From positions 1 to 5,389 of the forward strand of contig DKVC01000292.1 in NCBI GenBank assembly GCA_002490995.1: DNA of 5,389 bases, in the 5' to 3' direction. Shown piece after piece: positions 1-5,360 of this stretch. The DNA is from Lachnospiraceae bacterium UBA7188. Its GTDB lineage: Bacteria; Bacillota; Clostridia; Lachnospirales; Lachnospiraceae. Made by a program: the position numbers and the translations under genes. The first letter of the stretch is position 1. Every line of letters starts with the position of its first letter. The notes below the pieces were generated by a model. It ran no database searches. It saw only the letters and a list, made by a program, of their open reading frames with translations, and was not told the origin of the DNA.

Positions 1-1
1 C

Positions 2-77
2 AAATAACTGATACGAGTTTAGAGCCGTTTTCCTTATATTTCCGGGCTTTCCACTAAAGAAGTTGTATCAGTTATTT
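2..77 (-). repeat. Long-loop inverted repeat after the last gene of the operon
   Basis: Bases 2-14 (AAATAACTGATAC) are the perfect reverse complement of bases 65-77, giving a 13-bp stem with a 50-base loop just downstream of the last minus-strand gene. The right arm lies inside the 50-bp repeat at 43-92, so the left arm is probably the start of another, oppositely oriented copy of that repeat family, cut off by the window edge. As RNA it could fold behind the stop codon, but the stem is AT-rich and no U-run follows inside the window, so a terminator is not supported. A miniature-element end or repeat remnant fits better. Confidence 0.6.
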
Positions 78-92
78 TCCGACAATTCCTAA
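43..92 (+). repeat. 50-bp interspersed repeat, copy 1 (inverted partner of 3149-3198)
   Basis: Read on the plus strand this stretch aligns without gaps to the minus strand of 3198-3149. I count 46 of 50 identical bases, with the 39-base core (54-92) differing at one position. It starts with CGGGCTTT, contains GTTGTATCAGTTATTTTCC and ends in TTCCTAA. It sits 17 bases beyond the stop codon of the GT2 gene. The two copies face each other and enclose exactly four genes. The bases just after this copy (TAAGGAAATG, 90-99) also occur just before copy 2 on its own strand. The repeat has no evident coding potential. Confidence 0.85.
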
Positions 93-109
93 GGAAATGG
101 CATGAAAAC

Positions 110-1075
110 TCAGTTTGGTTCGTGACCGCCAGGGTTCTCTGCCGCTTTCTTCTGCGGTTCCAAAACCTCATCCACGATATAGGGCGGGCGTGTCCTGGCG
201 GCATCCAGGGTCCGCCAGATATATTCTCCCAGAATGCCCAGCATCAGCAGGATAATTCCGGAGGAACAGAGGATTACACACATCAGGGAAGCCCAGCCGT
301 CAATAGGGGTGCCTCTGGTGAATTTCTCCGTTATGACGCTGATCAGGAGAATCACCGCCAGTATATTGAACAGGATACCCAGCCCGGACATAAAACGCAG
401 AGGGAAATAGGAAAAGCTCATCACGGAATCCATTACAAGCTTTACCTTTTTGGAGAGCGTCCAGCGGGATTTGCCGATTTCCCGATCCTGTCTGACAAAA
501 TAGATCATATCCGTGCGGAAGCCTGCCCAGAGCACCTGCAATGTCAGGGAAGAATTTTTTTCATCCAGCCGTTCCAGCACTTCGATTACCTTTCTGTCCA
601 CCAGGTAACAGTCGCATCCGCCAACAGGCATATTTTTGTTGACGATTTTCCGTATCAGCGCGTAATACAGATTGGCGAAGAATACCTTCACCGGATTCTC
701 CTTCCTTTCCTTGCGGACAGCCAGGACTACTTTGTTTCCCCGTTTCCAGCTGTCATACATCTCCAGAATGATCCTGGAGTCTTCCTGAAGGTCAGCCTGT
801 TTGGTGACGGCACAGTCCCCGCTGCAGGCGCTTAAGCCGGCCAGCAGAGCGGCGTGTTCGCCGAAATTGCGGGACAGCCTGACAAGCTTGACATAAGGAT
901 CCTTGTCCCGCAGCCGGTTCATCACATCCCAGGAATCGTCCCCGGAACCGTCATCCACAAACACAAGCTCATACTCTCCCAGTTCATCCAGGATTTTTTC
1001 TTTCATATCTTCATACAGGAGTTCCAGGGTATCCGCATTGTAATACACCGGAACAACAATTGATATTTTGCTCAT
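110..1075 (-). CDS. Family 2 glycosyltransferase, GtrB/DPM1-like polyprenyl-phosphate sugar transferase
   Basis: A 321-residue membrane-anchored GT2 enzyme, expected to transfer a nucleotide-activated sugar to undecaprenyl phosphate on the cytoplasmic face. The N-terminal GT-A fold opens with SIVVPVYYN (residues 5-13), followed by VFVDDGSGDDSW (38-49), the LSRNFGEHAALLAGL segment (67-81) and an ADLQ motif (94-97). KSRW (202-205) matches the loop ahead of the membrane part in this family. Two hydrophobic helices follow at about 229-249 and 262-283, then GEYIWRT and a short charged tail. Length and layout are typical of GtrB/CsbB/ArnC-like proteins. The usual D-x-D reads Q93-A-D95 here, so the first Asp is missing; ArnC-type members also vary at that site. 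The start is fixed by an ATGA overlap with the upstream ketoisomerase gene, with GAGG just before it, implying translational coupling. The sugar is inferred from the neighbours to be a 3-amino-3,6-dideoxyhexose. Confidence 0.93.
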   Translation of the reverse strand: MSKISIVVPVYYNADTLELLYEDMKEKILDELGEYELVFVDDGSGDDSWDVMNRLRDKDPYVKLVRLSRNFGEHAALLAGLSACSGDCAVTKQADLQEDSRIILEMYDSWKRGNKVVLAVRKERKENPVKVFFANLYYALIRKIVNKNMPVGGCDCYLVDRKVIEVLERLDEKNSSLTLQVLWAGFRTDMIYFVRQDREIGKSRWTLSKKVKLVMDSVMSFSYFPLRFMSGLGILFNILAVILLISVITEKFTRGTPIDGWASLMCVILCSSGIILLMLGILGEYIWRTLDAARTRPPYIVDEVLEPQKKAAENPGGHEPN

Positions 1076-1485
1076 TTCCTCACCATTTTTAAATAATCAT
1101 CGTAATTCCGGATATATTCTTCCGGGTCATAATGCTCGTTGGACAATACCAGCAGTACGGAATCCGGGGAAAAGTCGTACATTTCCTTCCAGACCATACT
1201 TTTCAGATACAAACCCATCCGGGGTCTGTCCAGTTCTATAATGCGGCTTTCCTGTCCGTTGTCCACCTTTACTTTGCTGGTGCCGGACACATTGATCATC
1301 ACAAATTCCGATTTCAGATTGGCATGCTTTCCGCGAACCACTTCGTCGTCCGAACCATAGATATAAAAAATCCGCTGTATATCAAAGGGTATGGCGGAGC
1401 CGCCCTCCACCACCACAAGGTTTCCTCTCTCGTCGCCCAGATCCGGGAAATCCAGAATCTGGATTTGTTCTTCCAGTTTGGCCAT
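1072..1485 (-). CDS. WxcM/FdtA-type cupin, dTDP-4-keto-6-deoxyhexose 3,4-ketoisomerase
   Basis: A 137-residue cytoplasmic protein of the FdtA/QdtA/WxcM group, which moves the keto group of dTDP-4-keto-6-deoxyglucose from C4 to C3 so that an aminotransferase can act. Visible family landmarks are DERGNLVVVEG (18-28), RIFYIYG (38-44), the cupin metal-type motif region RGKHANLKSEF (51-61), the NVSGTSKVKVDNG strand (65-77) and the C-terminal YDPEEYIRNYDDYL (119-132). Length is normal for the family. FdtA and QdtA usually have RGxHAH, with the histidines implicated in catalysis. Here the second His is Asn56, so either a HAN subfamily or altered chemistry is possible. ATG at 1485 is preferred over longer upstream frames because AGGAG lies six bases before it and the upstream frame is occupied by the aminotransferase gene. 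The gap to that gene is 14 bases, and the 3' end overlaps the GT2 start by 4 bases. Whether the product is the galacto or gluco isomer cannot be read from sequence. Confidence 0.88.
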   Translation of the reverse strand: MAKLEEQIQILDFPDLGDERGNLVVVEGGSAIPFDIQRIFYIYGSDDEVVRGKHANLKSEFVMINVSGTSKVKVDNGQESRIIELDRPRMGLYLKSMVWKEMYDFSPDSVLLVLSNEHYDPEEYIRNYDDYLKMVRK

Positions 1486-1499
1486 GGCATTCTCCTGAT

Positions 1500-2594
1500 T
1501 TATACAAATGAATTGATACAGTCTATCGTATATTGCTGTTCTTCCTGCCGCATTCCTGAGTAGAAAGGCAGGGAGAGCACCGTGTCGGCATAATCTTCCG
1601 TGACGGGAAAATCTCCCCGGTGATGCCCCAGATGCGTGTAAGCCTCCGCCAGATGAGGGGGAACGGGATAGTGGATGAGGGTACTTATCCCCCTTTCTTC
1701 CAGGTATTCCATTAATTCCCTGCGGCGCTTGGTGCGGATCACATACTGATGCCACACAGCCCGGGTATCTTCCCGTTCTTTGGGCAGGATGAGATCTTTT
1801 CCGTGCAGTTCCCGGCTGTAGACGGCAGCAAGCTGCCTGCGTTCTTCCGTGATTTCTTTCATGTGGGACAGGCGCACGTTCAACAGGCCTGCCTGGAGTT
1901 CGTCCAGCCTGGAATTGGCACCCACTACTTTATTATAATAACGTTTTTCACTTCCGTAATTGCGGAATATCCTTGCATCCTCCGCCAGCCCCGGCAGGTT
2001 GGTGACAATAGCGCCTGCATCCCCGAAGGCCCCCAGATTCTTGGAAGGATAAAAGGAGAAACACCCCACGTCTCCGAAGGTACCTGTCATCTGTCCTTTG
2101 TAGAGCGCACCGTGGGACTGGGCACAGTCTTCTATAAGCTTCAGATGATGCTTTCTGCAGATATCGGTGATTTTCTCCATATCGGCTACATGGCCGTAGA
2201 GATGGACTACCATTACGGCTTTGGTTCTGTCGGTAATCTTTTCTTCTATTTTGTCCGCGTCAATCTGGTAATACGCATCCGGTTCCACGAAGACAGGGGT
2301 GGCGCCGTTTATGGTGATTCCCATGACGCTGGCGATATAAGTGTTTCCCTGGACAATGACCTCATCGCCGGAACCGATGCCCAGGAGTCTGACTGCAATC
2401 CAAAGGGCATCCAGGCCGCTTGCCAGCCCGACGCAGTACCCGGCTCCGGTGTAGGCGGCAAAATTTTCTTCGAAAGTCCTTACTTCGTTTCCCAGGACAT
2501 ACCATCCTGAGCGGAGCACGGAGAGTGCTTTTTCCTCAAATTCTTTCTGATACCTGAAATAACCGTAGTCCATACGGTTTGACATGATTTTCAT
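1500..2594 (-). CDS. DegT/DnrJ/EryC1/StrS-family PLP sugar aminotransferase (FdtB/QdtB-like)
   Basis: A fold-type I PLP enzyme of about 364 residues, predicted to aminate a 3-keto-6-deoxyhexose nucleotide with glutamate as donor, directly after the ketoisomerase encoded next to it. Residues count from ATG 2594. LRSGWYVLGNEVRTFEE (27-43) is the typical N-terminal signature, then ASGLDAL (58-64) and EDCAQSHGA (155-163, Asp binding the pyridine nitrogen). FSFYPSKNLGAFGDAGA (179-195) carries the Schiff-base lysine K185, and NSRLDELQAG (227-236) follows. All key residues are intact. The open frame extends upstream to a GTG at 2735 inside the gtrA-like gene, but that part lacks family similarity. 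ATGs at 2618, 2594, 2585 and 2573 are all possible and none has a strong ribosome binding site. ATG 2618 would give 372 residues. Pairing with an FdtA-type gene argues for C3 amination rather than C4. Confidence 0.92.
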   Translation of the reverse strand: MKIMSNRMDYGYFRYQKEFEEKALSVLRSGWYVLGNEVRTFEENFAAYTGAGYCVGLASGLDALWIAVRLLGIGSGDEVIVQGNTYIASVMGITINGATPVFVEPDAYYQIDADKIEEKITDRTKAVMVVHLYGHVADMEKITDICRKHHLKLIEDCAQSHGALYKGQMTGTFGDVGCFSFYPSKNLGAFGDAGAIVTNLPGLAEDARIFRNYGSEKRYYNKVVGANSRLDELQAGLLNVRLSHMKEITEERRQLAAVYSRELHGKDLILPKEREDTRAVWHQYVIRTKRRRELMEYLEERGISTLIHYPVPPHLAEAYTHLGHHRGDFPVTEDYADTVLSLPFYSGMRQEEQQYTIDCINSFV

Positions 2595-2636
2595 GGCGCT
2601 GGAGGTGTATCCTTTCATCTGATTTCTGCTGCGGAT

Positions 2637-2665
2637 ATCATACCATATTCCACGGGTCCATTCAA
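2637..2665 (-). promoter_or_regulatory. Possible internal promoter before the aminotransferase gene
   Basis: On the minus strand TTGAAT (2665-2660) is followed after 17 bases by TATGAT (2642-2637), preceded by TGG, which makes an extended -10. It begins just at the end of the gtrA-like gene, and transcription would start around 2630, a short distance ahead of the candidate start codons at 2618 and 2594. This could let the sugar-synthesis genes and the GT2 gene be made separately from the membrane proteins. It is a sequence match only, and such matches also arise by chance. Confidence 0.4.
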
Positions 2666-2668
2666 GAT

Positions 2669-3127
2669 TTATTCGGCTTTTTTGCGGTAAGCCCAGAACT
2701 TGTTCAGGACAAAATTCAGGGGTACCGTAATACACAGATTCAGGAAGGTGGCAATAAAGTGCGGAATTCCCAGGAGGCGCTCCTGGATGAACAGAAGTAT
2801 GCCCATCAGCACAAGCTCTGTCAGCGCATAGGAGGCATATACCTTTGCCAGTGCCCTGTACCAGGGCTGCCGGTTTCCCTCCTGCTGACGGAATACAAAA
2901 CGGCTGTTCAGCAGGTAGGAGATCAGCACTGTAATCAGAAAGGAAATCAGATTACTTATCTGTTCATGGAGGCGGAATACATAATAACAGCCATTGGTGA
3001 TGAGGTAAGACAGGACTGTATTAATTGCGCCCACCATGCCGAATTTCAGAAACTGGACAAGGGGGGGAGGGAGCTTTTGCAATAGCTGCTGCTGGATTAT
3101 CCTCAGCCTGTTATGATCTGTCTGCAT
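2669..3127 (-). CDS. GtrA-family small membrane protein (putative lipid-linked sugar flippase)
   Basis: A 152-residue protein with four predicted membrane helices at about 26-50, 56-78, 97-115 and 124-147. FLKFGMVGAINTVLSYLI (26-43), SFLLN-like SYLLNSRFVF (70-79) and the closing PLNFVLNKFWAYRKK (136-150) are the hallmarks of GtrA proteins. Members such as GtrA of phage serotype conversion and GtcA of Listeria work with a GtrB-type transferase and a large membrane transferase, and are thought to move undecaprenyl-phosphate sugar across the membrane. Both partners are in this operon. The start is clear: GGAGG (3139-3135) is seven bases before the ATG. A C7 run on the coding strand (3067-3061) lies in Pro21-Pro22 near the N-terminus and could slip. 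The upstream gap of 79 bases holds repeat copy 2. The aminotransferase gene follows after about 50-75 bases, depending on its start. Confidence 0.92.
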   Translation of the reverse strand: MQTDHNRLRIIQQQLLQKLPPPLVQFLKFGMVGAINTVLSYLITNGCYYVFRLHEQISNLISFLITVLISYLLNSRFVFRQQEGNRQPWYRALAKVYASYALTELVLMGILLFIQERLLGIPHFIATFLNLCITVPLNFVLNKFWAYRKKAE

Positions 3128-3134
3128 AATGATA

Positions 3135-3139
3135 CCTCC
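3135..3139 (-). promoter_or_regulatory. Strong ribosome binding site of the GtrA-family gene
   Basis: GGAGG with a following T on the minus strand, seven bases before ATG 3127. It is the best Shine-Dalgarno match in the operon and lies just outside repeat copy 2, so this gene keeps its own translation signal if the repeat-bounded block moves or inverts. Confidence 0.8.
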
Positions 3140-3148
3140 GTTATTACT

Positions 3149-3198
3149 TTAGGAACTGTCGGAAAATAACTGATACAACTTCTTTAGGAAAAAGCCCG
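3149..3198 (-). repeat. 50-bp interspersed repeat, copy 2 (inverted partner of 43-92)
   Basis: This copy fills most of the gap between the GT-C gene and the gtrA-like gene. Read on the minus strand it matches plus-strand 43-92 at 46 of 50 positions; the three adjacent differences fall where copy 1 has CCA and copy 2 has TTC, and one more is in the core. Its outer ends are themselves roughly complementary: TAAGGAAATGTCGG (3209-3196) against CCGACAGTTCCTA (3162-3150), so the unit can fold with a short imperfect terminal stem like a miniature element. The stop codon TAA of the GT-C gene (3209-3207) is the outermost part of that terminal stem. Confidence 0.85.
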
Positions 3199-3206
3199 AC
3201 ATTTCC

Positions 3207-4922
3207 TTACCGCGTCTCCCTGAAATAGTATCTCCAATATTTCCCGTCTATGATCTTCTGCGGCCTGAATTCATTTTCAAGCCAGCTCAGCAGCCACTTG
3301 TTTGCCAGAATGTCGTAAGACAGGCTTCCCATATAGCTTTCGGCAATGACCACATTCGGGAATTTATGCGGATTTATATCCCAATAATCCAGGACGCCTT
3401 CGTTGTAAGTAGGAGTGGAAATGGTGGAGGGCCCGGCGGCTTCCACATCTTCATACAGGTATCCCAGAGTATCTACCACACCGCCTACAATCCACACCTT
3501 GTCGCCGGGGCGAATCCATTGTTTCCACTCAGAGTAACTCTCCTTCTGCAGAGACACACCTGCTTCGTTGGAGATAAGCCCGAGGGAAGGACCGCTGCGG
3601 CTGAGGCCGATGCCGGGCAAAGTGGAACAGATCTGAGGTTTTCCCGTCAGAGGAGTCCTGATGTAAATGCATCGGAATGCGAGAAGCAGGATAAAGCAGG
3701 CATAGCAGCAGTAAAGAACACGTATTATTACAGGACCTGCGGATTTTAAAGCCTGCCGTTCAATGGGGATGAGCGCGGCCAGAATCATCAGCAGCCCGTA
3801 GGGTACGGAAACAGGGAGGGGCAGATCGCTTAACAGCAGCGTGGCGAGAAATTCCAGACTGCCGATTACACTTGCGCAGCAGTATATCTGCCTTTCACGG
3901 CTGTTCATGCTTTTTCTGTGCCAGAAGCCCAAGCCGGTCAAAAACAGGAAAATTACGCTGTAGGCACAACGGTCTTTGGCACTTAAAATGTTGGCCAGGA
4001 ATCCTCCGAGAAGTATGAAAAAGCAGCACGAAAGCCAGAGCCAGCGACCGGGATATTTGCGGTCCCGCCTGCTGAGCAAAGCATAAACGGGCAGAGAGAG
4101 CGCGAATCCGGTGCCGCCGGCTGCTGCCAGGACCAGAAACTGCCGTAAGGCATCCTTCCCATATTGCATCATCCTTGTCCCCATGCTTTTTGTATGGGTC
4201 GGCTCCAGGGAGAGCATGCCGGAAATGCATTTTGCAAAGGTATCCGGTCCCATGCTGAGCATGAAATAACCGCACATGGCGGCAGCCGATACCGCGCATA
4301 TGGCGGTTACGGTCAGAATATCCCGCTTACGGCAGGGGGAATACCGGTTTAAAAGCAGCACGACTCCTGTGAACACGATGGCGCAGGAAGGGTAAGCCAG
4401 TACTTCAAGACATAGAAAGCCCGCACTTAATATAAGGAGGTAACGTCTGCCCGATTTCAGGTAATTCCACAGACAGCACAGCAGCAGGGTGGAAAACCAG
4501 AGCTGCTGATTGCTGAATTCCGGCAGGGCGTAGTCCTTGGGGGAAATCATAAAATAAAGCAGCGCTATCCCATAGGATATCGGCTTTGACAGGTCGCCGC
4601 GCAGTGTTTTGTACACGAAAAAAGCAAGTGCTCCCCGTATCAGGGTTCCGCAGATCTGGAGGTAGACGACAATTCCGGTGGTGGTGCCCAGAATCCGGAT
4701 GTAGGGCCACATCAGTGCTGCCGGAAGAAAAGCGGAGGTCTGGTGAGGTTCCCACATTTCCAGAAACATTTTGTCTCCCTGCAGCAGGCGGTTGCACATG
4801 GCAATCTGGTATTCGCCGTCGTAGCCAAGATTCGTAAATGACCAGACAAGGCCGCAGCCCACAGCAATCAGCGTAAAGAGGATATAAATAGAATTGTTTT
4901 TTACCGTTTTTACCGCATTCAT
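3207..4922 (-). CDS. Polytopic membrane protein, likely GT-C type glycosyltransferase
   Basis: A 571-residue protein with about 12-13 hydrophobic segments between residues 10 and 420, followed by a roughly 150-residue soluble C-terminal domain. The first helix (about 12-30) leads into a loop with NLGYDGEYQI (31-40) and MWEPHQTS (56-63). Acidic residues D35, E37 and E58 with H60 in the first outer loop resemble the catalytic loop of GT-C enzymes that use lipid-phosphate sugars. I recognise no specific named family; the assignment rests on topology plus the neighbouring GtrA- and GtrB-like genes, which normally work with exactly such a third component. It would move the sugar from undecaprenyl phosphate to an external acceptor, which is unknown. 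ATG 4922 is chosen because AAGGG lies nine bases upstream and the first helix follows at once. The frame stays open to GTG 4997, but that start has no ribosome binding site and its extra 25 residues look unstructured. It is the first gene after the promoter at 5108-5079. Confidence 0.8.
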   Translation of the reverse strand: MNAVKTVKNNSIYILFTLIAVGCGLVWSFTNLGYDGEYQIAMCNRLLQGDKMFLEMWEPHQTSAFLPAALMWPYIRILGTTTGIVVYLQICGTLIRGALAFFVYKTLRGDLSKPISYGIALLYFMISPKDYALPEFSNQQLWFSTLLLCCLWNYLKSGRRYLLILSAGFLCLEVLAYPSCAIVFTGVVLLLNRYSPCRKRDILTVTAICAVSAAAMCGYFMLSMGPDTFAKCISGMLSLEPTHTKSMGTRMMQYGKDALRQFLVLAAAGGTGFALSLPVYALLSRRDRKYPGRWLWLSCCFFILLGGFLANILSAKDRCAYSVIFLFLTGLGFWHRKSMNSRERQIYCCASVIGSLEFLATLLLSDLPLPVSVPYGLLMILAALIPIERQALKSAGPVIIRVLYCCYACFILLLAFRCIYIRTPLTGKPQICSTLPGIGLSRSGPSLGLISNEAGVSLQKESYSEWKQWIRPGDKVWIVGGVVDTLGYLYEDVEAAGPSTISTPTYNEGVLDYWDINPHKFPNVVIAESYMGSLSYDILANKWLLSWLENEFRPQKIIDGKYWRYYFRETR

Positions 4923-4950
4923 ACCTTTCGTCCCTTTTTCACTGCCCGGA

Positions 4951-5037
4951 ACGGTTTCGAAGATATGGAACCGTCTGGCGGCAGAACTCATCTGCACAGA
5001 CGGACAGAATAACTTCAGTTGTATGATATCCGTCTGT
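4951..5037 (-). promoter_or_regulatory. Structured 5' leader with three consecutive hairpins
   Basis: In the predicted transcript leader I see, in order: a perfect 9-bp stem (5037-5029 with 5004-4996, ACAGACGGA/TCCGTCTGT) whose 24-base loop contains its own small AACT..AGTT pairing; a perfect 5-bp stem with a 5-base loop (4995-4981, GCAGA/TCTGC); and a 6-bp stem (4974-4969 with 4956-4951, ACGGTT/AACCGT). CAGACGG occurs twice on the transcript strand (5037-5031 and 4977-4971). No U-run follows any stem, so these are not ordinary terminators. They may be a protein- or antiterminator-binding leader, or simply structure. No known riboswitch class is recognised. Confidence 0.45.
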
Positions 5038-5078
5038 CAGGGAAGCGCCTGCCGGCAATTCCCAAGCAGATTATCAGG

Positions 5079-5108
5079 ATTATAGCGTTCTCCGGACCGC
5101 CTTGTCAA
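5079..5108 (-). promoter_or_regulatory. Consensus sigma-A type promoter for the glycosylation operon
   Basis: On the minus strand a perfect -35 TTGACA (5108-5103) is separated by 18 bases from a perfect -10 TATAAT (5084-5079). Transcription should start near 5072, giving a leader of about 150 bases before ATG 4922. Both boxes are exact consensus, so the promoter is probably strong and constitutive unless a repressor or the leader controls it. All five minus-strand genes lie downstream without an obvious terminator between them. Confidence 0.85.
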
Positions 5109-5360
5109 GAGATTGTTTCTACTGTTGTCATACGCAATATTTCCTTACGGGATTCCGATAGGGCAGTATTCTGACTTTGGAGTCAGGTTCAGGCTTTTTT
5201 GGACAAAACAGAATCACTTATGCCGTCATGGCGTCGGCTGCAATGTGCAATCTGTCCTGAAGACAGGGAAAAAAACGGGCAATTTTGGATGAAAGCGAGA
5301 AAATGCATTTTGGGTATTGCAATCCTGAAAAAAGTAGAGTATTAAGGAAGTACTAAAATC
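5109..5360. other. Divergent intergenic region without a recognised gene
   Basis: These 252 bases separate the minus-strand promoter from the plus-strand start at 5361. They contain a 6-bp hairpin with a 4-base loop (5171-5186, CTGACT/AGTCAG), a weak 5-bp one (5252-5266), a 12-bp perfect palindrome AAAATGCATTTT (5300-5311) and an 8-bp one ATTGCAAT (5316-5323). The right half is purine-rich on the plus strand. I found no convincing plus-strand promoter and no reading frame with a ribosome binding site apart from the edge gene. Confidence 0.5.

Noticed and set aside
2..77. The 13-bp inverted repeat as a terminator of the operon.
   Set aside because: The stem is AT-rich, the loop is 50 bases, and no U-run is visible before the window edge; it is better explained by repeat copies.
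122..835. Long open frame on the plus strand opposite the GT2 gene (and similar ones opposite the aminotransferase at 1749-2510).
   Set aside because: They mirror clear minus-strand genes, have no recognisable family motifs and no credible ribosome binding sites.
1486..1755. N-terminal extension of the ketoisomerase frame up to 1755.
   Set aside because: It overlaps the conserved C-terminal part of the aminotransferase in another frame, has no cupin similarity, and ATG 1485 has a good AGGAG.
43..3198. The two 50-bp repeats as a CRISPR array or IS ends.
   Set aside because: There are only two clear copies, in opposite orientation and 3 kb apart, with no spacers, and no transposase is encoded between or beside them.
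4923..4997. Longer start for the GT-C gene at GTG 4997 or ATG 4991, adding 23-25 residues.
   Set aside because: No ribosome binding site precedes either codon, the extra residues show no membrane or family character, and the region is better explained as leader hairpins; ATG 4922 has AAGGG at suitable spacing.
5171..5200. Hairpin CTGACT/AGTCAG followed by six T as a plus-strand intrinsic terminator.
   Set aside because: The T-run begins eight bases after the stem and the stem is only six pairs, so it does not fit an intrinsic terminator; no plus-strand gene ends before it.
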